13,060 nucleotides of DNA from Alphaproteobacteria bacterium (GTDB taxonomy: Bacteria > Pseudomonadota > Alphaproteobacteria > UBA2136 > UBA6156), in the NCBI GenBank assembly GCA_027489415.1, contig JAIXZU010000143.1, forward strand, positions 1 to 13,060, read 5' to 3'. Position 1 is the first letter of the stretch, and each line of letters begins with the position of its first letter. Shown here in pieces: positions 1 to 4,543 of this stretch. Below the pieces are notes generated by a model. The model did not search any database. It was not told where the DNA came from and worked only from the letters and a program-made list of their open reading frames with translations. The position numbers and the translations under genes are program-made.

Positions 1-26
1 CCGACGCCAAACTCGTGGCCAAATAA
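1..26 (+). CDS. 3' end of an unidentified upstream gene
   Basis: One frame reads Asp-Ala-Lys-Leu-Val-Ala-Lys and then TAA at 24-26. A strong hairpin follows directly at 33-62, as expected behind the last gene of an operon. Seven residues are too few to name the protein. That this is coding is inferred from the stop-plus-terminator arrangement; without the sequence to the left it cannot be confirmed. Confidence 0.4.
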
Positions 27-32
27 GGCCAG

Positions 33-62
33 GCCCCCCGTCGCTACCAAGCGACGGGGGGC
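33..62 (+). terminator. GC-rich terminator-like hairpin
   Basis: An 11-bp perfect stem pairs 34-44 with 51-61 around the loop TACCAA (45-50), and G33-C62 adds one more pair. The stem is very GC-rich. The downstream sequence (CTTGCCCG) has no U-tract, so this is not a classical intrinsic terminator. It may act as an RNA 3'-end stabiliser, or work together with Rho on the C-rich, G-free RNA that follows. Confidence 0.65.
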
Positions 63-69
63 TTGCCCG

Positions 70-263
70 TTACAATTCCAATCTCTACCCCTACTTTCCA
101 TCCACTACCCCCCTACCTTCCTTACATTCACCCTCTACGGTAACCAAAAATCCGCGCCCACAGCCAACTCCGCCTCAAACGGCCCCGCCACTTACCATCT
201 ACTTTCCACCCCCAAACACCCCACAAAACAAACAATATCAACACGTTATACAAAACGCAAAAC
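70..263. other. G-depleted, C-rich non-coding leader; possible Rho loading region
   Basis: I see no plausible gene between the hairpin at 33-62 and the promoter at 264. The plus strand has no G at all from 70 to 139 and again from 188 to 244, and only scattered G between. Long C-rich, G-poor RNA is the known hallmark of Rho utilisation sites, and the stretch lies just downstream of a gene end. The rut role is inferred. The whole window has the same bias more mildly, so strand-biased mutation in unconstrained DNA is an alternative. Confidence 0.4.
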
Positions 264-292
264 TTGACAAATGCCCCCGAATAAGGTATAAT
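264..292 (+). promoter_or_regulatory. Perfect-consensus sigma70-type promoter for the HIT-GNAT operon
   Basis: TTGACA lies at 264-269 and TATAAT at 287-292, separated by exactly 17 nt. Both hexamers match the housekeeping consensus without mismatch. Transcription should begin near 299-300, giving a leader of about 38 nt before the ATG at 338. It is the only convincing promoter in the window. Confidence 0.85.
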
Positions 293-337
293 ACACCCAG
301 TAAAAACTTGAAAAACCACGCTGGAAGCCCCACTCCC

Positions 338-697
338 ATGACCCGCCACCCCTTCGCCACCAACCCCACCATTTTCGGCAAAATTCTCCGCGGCGAAATT
401 CCCAGCAAAAAAGTCTACGAGGACGACCTCACCTACGCCTTCGAGGACATCGCCCCCAAAGCCGAAACCCACATTTTAATTATTCCGAAACAACACCTTA
501 TCGGCAACCAGGACGCTCAAACTGGCGACGCCGCCCTCCTCGGCCACCTCATGGTCACCGCCAACAAAATTGCTATCCAGCTTGGCGTTCAGCAAACGGG
601 CTACCGCCTCATCACCAACGCGGGGGAAGGCGCGGGCCAGCAAGTGCCCCACTTCCACCTCCACCTCCTCGCTGGCCCCTCCCTCCCCGGCTTCTAA
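338..697 (+). CDS. HIT-family nucleotide hydrolase (HINT-like)
   Basis: 119 residues, the usual length of a single-domain HINT-type histidine triad protein. The N-terminus (TIFGKILRGEIPSKKVYED, residues 11-29) is the family's adenine-nucleotide-binding start, and the triad HFHLH stands at 105-109 close to the C-terminus. Such enzymes hydrolyse purine nucleoside phosphoramidates or adenylated compounds in the cytoplasm through the central histidine; the substrate here is unknown. I chose ATG 338 because GGAAG at 323-327 gives a Shine-Dalgarno about 10 nt upstream. The in-frame TTG at 308 has no such site and lies within 10 nt of the predicted transcript start. First gene of an operon with the GNAT gene, which begins one base after its stop. 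Confidence 0.92.
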   Translation: MTRHPFATNPTIFGKILRGEIPSKKVYEDDLTYAFEDIAPKAETHILIIPKQHLIGNQDAQTGDAALLGHLMVTANKIAIQLGVQQTGYRLITNAGEGAGQQVPHFHLHLLAGPSLPGF

Positions 698-698
698 A

Positions 699-1181
699 AT
701 GGCATGTGTCATCACACCGGCTACAGCGGAAGAAGTACCACAACTTATTGATTTTGCTACTGAAATCTTCGGAGAGCCCGCCCGTACCATCGCGGAAGGC
801 GAATTCCCCACCGCCTTTACCGCGGCCCGCTGCCCCACCAGCCTGCTGGTGGCCCGTCAATACGGAGAAATCGTCGGCCTCGCGGGGGTGATGGAGGACT
901 ATATTTACATCGACACCTTCTGCATCTGCTGGGTCGGCGTCAAAAAATCACTGCGCGGTCAAGGCATTGGCAGCACCCTCATGCAGGCCGCCATCAATCA
1001 CGCATCCACCCTCATTAAGCGGGACAAAGGCAGCATCGTCCTGGTGGCGGAGGAAAAGAACCTCACCTACTACGCCCGTTTCGGCTTCAGCGGCAATACG
1101 CCCATCCATCCCTATCTGGACAATCCCCACCCGCACTTCCTCATCACCAAGCCCATCTGGCCGCACAAGCAGTCAGCCTAG
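699..1181 (+). CDS. GNAT-family N-acetyltransferase
   Basis: 160 residues. The acetyl-CoA pyrophosphate-binding motif A is visible as VKKSLRGQGIGST (81-93, core RGQGIG), preceded by the strand DTFCICWVGV. The C-terminal NLTYYARFGF (121-130) is the typical GNAT motif B end. The acceptor cannot be told from sequence: small molecule, peptide N-terminus and aminoglycoside are all possible. ATG 699 follows the HIT stop (695-697) by one nucleotide and has no good Shine-Dalgarno, so translation is probably coupled to the HIT gene. The reading frame stays open upstream, inside the HIT gene, but that part is an overlap artefact. The TAG stop shares four bases (CTAG, 1178-1181) with the stop of the convergent glycosyltransferase gene. 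Confidence 0.9.
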   Translation: MACVITPATAEEVPQLIDFATEIFGEPARTIAEGEFPTAFTAARCPTSLLVARQYGEIVGLAGVMEDYIYIDTFCICWVGVKKSLRGQGIGSTLMQAAINHASTLIKRDKGSIVLVAEEKNLTYYARFGFSGNTPIHPYLDNPHPHFLITKPIWPHKQSA

Positions 1182-1945
1182 CCCCAGTTTTCCGCAATCC
1201 AGCGCACGGGCCGCACGTGTTTGTAAATCTTTTTCAAGCCCTTGGCAGGCCAGTGTCCTACCATCGCCTCATCAGGGTCAGGCTTGCCATGGAACACCGC
1301 CACACGGCAACTCTCCGGCAGCGGCACGTCCTGCCACCAGCGCATCGGCCACGCCGGCAGCAGGTCTTCCTTAAAGCTGCAACACCAGCCTTTCGGCCAG
1401 AACCGCTGCTCACCCTTGGCCCCAATCACCGCGGAAATAAACTCCTGCTCAATCCGGAATTCCCGCTCATGCAAGCCCACGGGGTCAGCCACAAACCGCT
1501 CGTAAATCTCAGGGTGCGCCCCAACTCTAAACCGGAAAACACTCGTATTCCCAATCGGTTGCCCCTGTATCTTCTTCCCTTCCTTGGTCGGGTTCTCCCA
1601 CACGCAATACTTGCCCGGCTCGTAGTCCCAGAAAGCGTCCAGGTTTCCGGTCAGCACCAAATCCACGTCCAGAAACAGTGCGTCACGGCCATCTAAATCC
1701 TCAGCCAGATGCGCCTGCCATAAACTCAGCTTTTTCCAAGGCTTCACGCTCAAATGCTCCGGCACGCCGGGGAACGGCGGCAACGGGCGGCAATCCACCG
1801 CCTTATCAATCCCCGTCACGTCATCGGTAAAACACACCAGCCGCACATCCCCGCTCGCGTGGCGCCTAACGCCCTTCCACAGCCGGTTCACATACTCAGG
1901 CCCGTAGCGCGTGCCCCATTTCATACAAAAAACCAGCTTTTCCAT
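1178..1945 (-). CDS. GT-A fold glycosyltransferase-like protein
   Basis: 255 residues with no signal peptide or membrane segment. The N-terminus KLVFCMKWGTRYGPEYVNRL resembles the nucleotide-sugar-binding start of GT8-like enzymes, and a metal-binding DVD lies at 93-95 in ALFLDVDLVLTGNLDAFW. Further conserved-looking elements are GNTSVFRF (132-139), EQEF (166-169) and a late FHGKPDP (218-224), where the His would complete metal or phosphate coordination as in GT8. This suggests sugar transfer from an NDP-sugar to a surface polysaccharide or glycan; donor and acceptor are unknown. Start ATG 1945 has a weak purine-rich GAGAG just upstream. It is single on its strand and convergent with the HIT-GNAT operon. 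Family assignment is good, substrate unknown. Confidence 0.82.
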   Translation of the reverse strand: MEKLVFCMKWGTRYGPEYVNRLWKGVRRHASGDVRLVCFTDDVTGIDKAVDCRPLPPFPGVPEHLSVKPWKKLSLWQAHLAEDLDGRDALFLDVDLVLTGNLDAFWDYEPGKYCVWENPTKEGKKIQGQPIGNTSVFRFRVGAHPEIYERFVADPVGLHEREFRIEQEFISAVIGAKGEQRFWPKGWCCSFKEDLLPAWPMRWWQDVPLPESCRVAVFHGKPDPDEAMVGHWPAKGLKKIYKHVRPVRWIAENWG

Positions 1946-1997
1946 GCTCTCAACCTACCATGCCAAAACCTCCCCAACCACCCTATGGCTTAAGCCT

Positions 1998-2019
1998 TGG
2001 GCGCCAATCCCCTGTCAGC
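1998..2019. repeat. Copy 1 of a 22-nt motif shared with the rho upstream region
   Basis: Read on the minus strand it is GCTGACAGGGGATTGGCG followed by CCCA. The second copy (4179-4200) reads GCTGACAGGGATTGACG followed by CCCCA. They agree except for one G/A change and a single-base length difference in each of two runs. Copy 1 lies 53 nt upstream of the glycosyltransferase ATG and 59 nt upstream of the divergent membrane-protein ATG. TTGGCG within it, followed 16 nt later by TAGGGT, could be a weak minus-strand promoter. The role, promoter or operator, is inference. Confidence 0.5.
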
Positions 2020-2030
2020 CTGTCAGGGGA
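2008..2030. repeat. Small inverted repeat overlapping the shared motif
   Basis: TCCCCTG (2008-2014) pairs with CAGGGGA (2024-2030) around a 9-nt loop, and the loop and right arm duplicate TGTCAG (2014-2018 region and 2022-2026). No U-tract follows on either strand, so I do not read it as a terminator. Its place in the middle of a divergent spacer suits a protein-binding site. Confidence 0.4.
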
Positions 2031-2078
2031 ACCCTCTCGCCCACCTCCATAAAAACGCATCAACAAACGGACAATAAC

Positions 2079-2348
2079 ATGGAATACTACGGACTAGACT
2101 GGGCTTTAATGGCATTGGGCCTCGCCACGAAATACCTGACCATCCACCAGTCACGCTGGCACTTTCTCACCAGTATTCTCGCCTGTATCGCGGGCTTTGG
2201 GCTTGCCATCATGGCCCAGCAATGGGGCGTTGCCGTATTCAACCTCATCCTCATCGCCATGTCCGTGCAGGGGATTTTTGTCTGGAGCAAACTCCAAGCC
2301 GAACAGCAAGCCATCCAAAAACTTAATCCCCAACCCCAAACCGCCTAA
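2079..2348 (+). CDS. Small membrane protein of unknown function (three predicted helices)
   Basis: 89 residues, not recognised. Hydrophobic segments lie at about 7-22, 28-48 and 51-69, then a short polar tail rich in Gln and Pro (KLQAEQQAIQKLNPQPQTA). The compact helix pattern with several Trp recalls fragments of small transporter-like or sugar-sensing membrane proteins, but no diagnostic motif supports a name. I chose ATG 2079 because the hydrophobic region begins right after it; the longer open frame upstream runs through the hairpin and spacer and has no coding character. The Shine-Dalgarno is poor (CGGAC, roughly 10 nt upstream). It is divergent from the glycosyltransferase and ends just before a strong terminator. 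Confidence 0.7.
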   Translation: MEYYGLDWALMALGLATKYLTIHQSRWHFLTSILACIAGFGLAIMAQQWGVAVFNLILIAMSVQGIFVWSKLQAEQQAIQKLNPQPQTA

Positions 2349-2354
2349 CCCTTA

Positions 2355-2399
2355 CCCAAAAAGCAAAGCCGCCCTTGTGGGGCGGCTTTGCTTTTTGGG
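2355..2399. terminator. Strong bidirectional intrinsic terminator
   Basis: A perfect 20-bp stem pairs 2355-2374 with 2380-2399 around the loop TTGTG. The GC-rich core (GCAAAGCCGCCC and its complement) is flanked by AAAAA on one side and TTTTT on the other, so RNA from either strand ends in a hairpin followed by a U-run. It serves the small membrane-protein gene on the plus strand and can stop rho transcripts on the minus strand. Confidence 0.88.
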
Positions 2400-2503
2400 C
2401 GAATCCGGCGGGATGAATCGGTGCTTTTTGACCCAGCGCCATGTACCTAAAAAACGTACATAAGCTGGGTCAAAAAGTGCCGAGTCGCCCGTCCGGTTCG
2501 TCC
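2398..2503. repeat. About 106-nt imperfect palindrome between convergent genes
   Basis: The left half (2398-2446) and right half (2456-2503) are nearly complementary along their full length. Perfect blocks are CTTTTTGACCCAGC (2424-2437) with 2464-2477, and ATGTAC (2441-2446) with GTACAT (2456-2461), around a 9-nt loop. The outer arms CGAATCCGG and CCGGTTCG also pair with a bulge. Two adjoining pairs are G-U in RNA (2422-2423 with 2478-2479). The A and T runs have the wrong polarity for an intrinsic terminator. It may be a MITE or REP-like element, or a structured 3' end of the rho mRNA. It lies wholly between the terminator and the rho stop. Confidence 0.7.
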
Positions 2504-2505
2504 AA

Positions 2506-4011
2506 CTACTGGTTCATAAACCGGAAGAACTCCTGATTCGTTTTGGCCCGCTTCATCTTATCCAGCAGGAACTCCATGCTCTCCACAATCCCCATCGGCT
2601 GGAGAATCCGCCGCAGAATCCAAACCTTCTGCAACTCGTCTTCACTGAACAGCATCTCCTCATGGCGCGTGCCGCTCTTACCAATGTCAATCGCAGGGTA
2701 GGTGCGTTTTTCAACCAGTTTGCGGTCCAGCGTGATTTCACTGTTACCGGTCCCCTTGAACTCTTCAAAAATCACTTCATCCATCCGGCTTCCGGTATCA
2801 ATCAGCGCGGTGGCAATAATCGTCAGGCTGCCACCCTCTTCAATCTTACGGGCCGCCCCGAAGAAGCGTTTCGGCTTCTGCAGCGCGTTGGCATCCACAC
2901 CACCGGTCAAAACCTTCCCGGAGGACGGTACAACCGTGTTATACGCCCGTGCCAAACGGGTCAGGCTGTCCAGCAGAATCACCACGTCCTTACCCATTTC
3001 CACAAGGCGCTTGGCCTTTTCAATCACCATTTCGGAAACCTGCACGTGGCGGCTTGCAGGCTCATCAAACGTGGAGGAAATCACTTCACCCTTCACGCTC
3101 CGCTGCATATCCGTCACTTCTTCCGGCCGCTCGTCAATCAGCAGCACCATCAGGGTTACTTCGGGGTGCTTTTCCTCAATCGCGTGCGCAATCGCCTTCA
3201 TCATCATGGTTTTACCGGCTTTCGGCGGGGCCACCAGCATGCAGCGCTGGCCCTTCCCAATCGGCGCCACAAGGTCAATCACCTGTCCGGTGCGGTCCTT
3301 GCTCAGCGGGTCTTCCAGGCTGAATTTCTCGGTCGGGTAAAGCGGCGTCAGTTTGTCAAAGTTGCGGCGGTGGCGCACCTGTTCAGGCGGCATATCGTGC
3401 AGGCTTTCAATCGACACCAGCGCAAAGTAGCGCTCACCCGGGTTGGGGTGGCGCACCAGCCCCTTGATCATGTCGCCGTTGCGCAGGCCCAGGCGGCGTA
3501 TCAGGCTCGGGCTCACATAAATATCTTCCGGCGTACCGGTGTAGTTGTTGCTCTGGCTGCGTAGGAAACCAAACCCATCCGGCACAATGTCCAGCAGCCC
3601 TTCGCCACGCACTTCAATGCTGCGGCTCTGGCGCTCCACAATCTTGAACATCAGCTCATGGCGGCGCAGGTTGGCAGGGTCTTTCACACCAGCATCTTCG
3701 GCCAGCTGGAATAAATCTTCATTGGAAAGCTCACGTAAATCGCGCAGGTCACGGATTTCGGTCACAACGCCGTCTTCACGGGGCTCCCGCGGCTCACGCA
3801 CAGGCTCTTCACGCTTGGGTTTCGGGCTGTGGTGACGCTGCACCGGCGCGGGGCTTATCCCCTCCGCTGCAGGGGCCTCTTCCACCATCGCCCGCATTTT
3901 CAACGTATTGGGGCCCGGGGCACTGCCAACCACTTCGCCGGTGGGTTTTACGGTCAAGCTGCCGTTGCTGGGTCTGAAAACGCGTCGTCCGCGTACTTTA
4001 CCGTCGTCCAT
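2506..4011 (-). CDS. rho: Transcription termination factor Rho, with N-terminal extension
   Basis: 501 residues from ATG 4011, against about 420 in most proteobacterial Rho. Domains in order: a basic, Pro/Glu/Arg-rich extension (1-85, with a PREPRE run near 74-79); the Rho N-terminal helical domain (about 90-128, LSNEDLFQLAEDAGV); the cold-shock-like RNA-binding domain with GFGFLR (146-151); the RecA-like ATPase with Walker A APPKAGKT (261-268), DERPEEV (293-299), Walker B VVILLDSLTRLARAYN (343-358) and the R-loop region GGVDANALQKPKRFFGAARK. The hexamer loads on C-rich RNA and translocates to release RNA polymerase. The start is uncertain: no clear Shine-Dalgarno precedes 4011, Met39 (3897) and Met42 (3888) are alternatives, and the frame is also open upstream to 4179. 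It is alone on its strand, behind a 284-nt divergent spacer. Confidence 0.95.
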   Translation of the reverse strand: MDDGKVRGRRVFRPSNGSLTVKPTGEVVGSAPGPNTLKMRAMVEEAPAAEGISPAPVQRHHSPKPKREEPVREPREPREDGVVTEIRDLRDLRELSNEDLFQLAEDAGVKDPANLRRHELMFKIVERQSRSIEVRGEGLLDIVPDGFGFLRSQSNNYTGTPEDIYVSPSLIRRLGLRNGDMIKGLVRHPNPGERYFALVSIESLHDMPPEQVRHRRNFDKLTPLYPTEKFSLEDPLSKDRTGQVIDLVAPIGKGQRCMLVAPPKAGKTMMMKAIAHAIEEKHPEVTLMVLLIDERPEEVTDMQRSVKGEVISSTFDEPASRHVQVSEMVIEKAKRLVEMGKDVVILLDSLTRLARAYNTVVPSSGKVLTGGVDANALQKPKRFFGAARKIEEGGSLTIIATALIDTGSRMDEVIFEEFKGTGNSEITLDRKLVEKRTYPAIDIGKSGTRHEEMLFSEDELQKVWILRRILQPMGIVESMEFLLDKMKRAKTNQEFFRFMNQ

Positions 4012-4295
4012 GATGAAAAATAACCGCTTTGTCTTGTCTGATATTACTGAGGGAGATTGTGAGTAAGGACTCTTCTGCTTATGGAAGCCTGGACAACCAT
4101 TCAGCTGCCATGCGTCTTTGAGGGGAGGTTTGTCAGCCAGAATCCGTTGCCAACACCTCATCCCTACCCAATCCCGCATGGGGCGTCAATCCCTGTCAGC
4201 ATTTTCTTTTTAACACCCCCATACACTATCGCGCTCAACACGCACCCGCCCAATCCCGGGCATCTCCCTTTTTGTATCTAGTAATGGAGACTCGC
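4012..4295. other. Divergent spacer between rho and a small membrane-protein gene
   Basis: 284 nt with no convincing gene. Rho is commonly autoregulated through a long leader, and this spacer could serve that role. On the minus strand a TTGACG -35-like element sits inside the shared 22-nt motif (4179-4200), followed 17 nt later by TAGGGA. That is a weak promoter candidate which would give a rho leader of about 150 nt. I see no recognisable riboswitch or attenuator hairpin. Confidence 0.45.
4179..4200. repeat. Copy 2 of the 22-nt motif
   Basis: Minus-strand reading GCTGACAGGGATTGACG then CCCCA, the counterpart of 1998-2019. Here too it lies between a minus-strand gene (rho) and a divergent plus-strand gene for a tiny membrane protein (start 4296). 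TTGACGC matches the -35 consensus described for alphaproteobacterial housekeeping promoters (TTGACGS). No matching -10 is obvious, so the promoter reading is tentative. Confidence 0.5.
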
Positions 4296-4478
4296 ATGCG
4301 CATGTTCTCAAGCCTCTTCACCGTTCCGAACACCTTCTTCCTGACCACCGGCCTACTCCTTTCCGCAATTGGTGTCTTTGGTCTGGAAGGAACAATGCAT
4401 TTCAAAACTGCTGGAATGTTTACAGTAGCAGGTCTCACGATTTGTTATTGGCAGTTCCGGAACTGGTTGAACAACTGA
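4296..4478 (+). CDS. Small two-helix membrane protein, 60 aa
   Basis: 60 residues, not recognised. Two hydrophobic segments, at about 12-30 (TFFLTTGLLLSAIGVFGL) and 37-53 (FKTAGMFTVAGLTICYW), with a short polar C-terminus. I chose ATG 4296 because GGAG at 4286-4289 is a good Shine-Dalgarno 6 nt upstream; the in-frame ATG 4284 and TTG 4272 have none. ATG 4302 is possible but would be too far from GGAG. A clear terminator lies 40 nt behind the stop, which supports a real transcription unit. Divergent from rho. Function unknown; tiny inner-membrane proteins often modulate larger membrane complexes, but nothing here says which. Confidence 0.68.
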   Translation: MRMFSSLFTVPNTFFLTTGLLLSAIGVFGLEGTMHFKTAGMFTVAGLTICYWQFRNWLNN

Positions 4479-4490
4479 TTTCGATCGATC

Positions 4491-4509
4491 TTCCGACATG
4501 ACGTCGGAA
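4491..4509. repeat. Small hairpin before the shared terminator
   Basis: TTCCGAC (4491-4497) pairs with GTCGGAA (4503-4509) around the loop ATGAC. It is followed by AAAGAAAA, not a U-run, so on the plus strand it is not a terminator by itself. On the minus strand it lies behind the main terminator. It probably belongs to the same 3'-end structure. Confidence 0.45.
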
Positions 4510-4517
4510 AAGAAAAC

Positions 4518-4543
4518 GCCCAGCATGATGCTGGGCTTCTTTA
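4518..4543. terminator. Bidirectional intrinsic terminator between the 60-aa gene and polA
   Basis: GCCCAGCA (4518-4525) pairs with TGCTGGGC (4529-4536) around the loop TGA. The plus strand continues TTCTTTATT, and the minus strand continues GTTTTCTTTT, so both orientations have a U-rich tail. It closes the plus-strand small gene and, starting just behind the polA stop at 4544-4546, the minus-strand mnmE-polA operon. Confidence 0.85.

Noticed and set aside
128..472. 114-codon minus-strand open frame over the HIT leader
   Set aside because: Gly/Val/Trp-rich product results from the G-free plus strand, and it overlaps the HIT gene and its promoter.
570..698. Earlier start for the GNAT gene inside the HIT gene
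   Set aside because: Upstream codons are Ser/Arg/Thr-rich overlap sequence; the GNAT fold begins at ATG 699.
2662..3564. 300-codon plus-strand open frame opposite rho
   Set aside because: Lies antisense to highly conserved Rho motifs; His/Arg-rich composition typical of a frame opposite a GC-rich gene.
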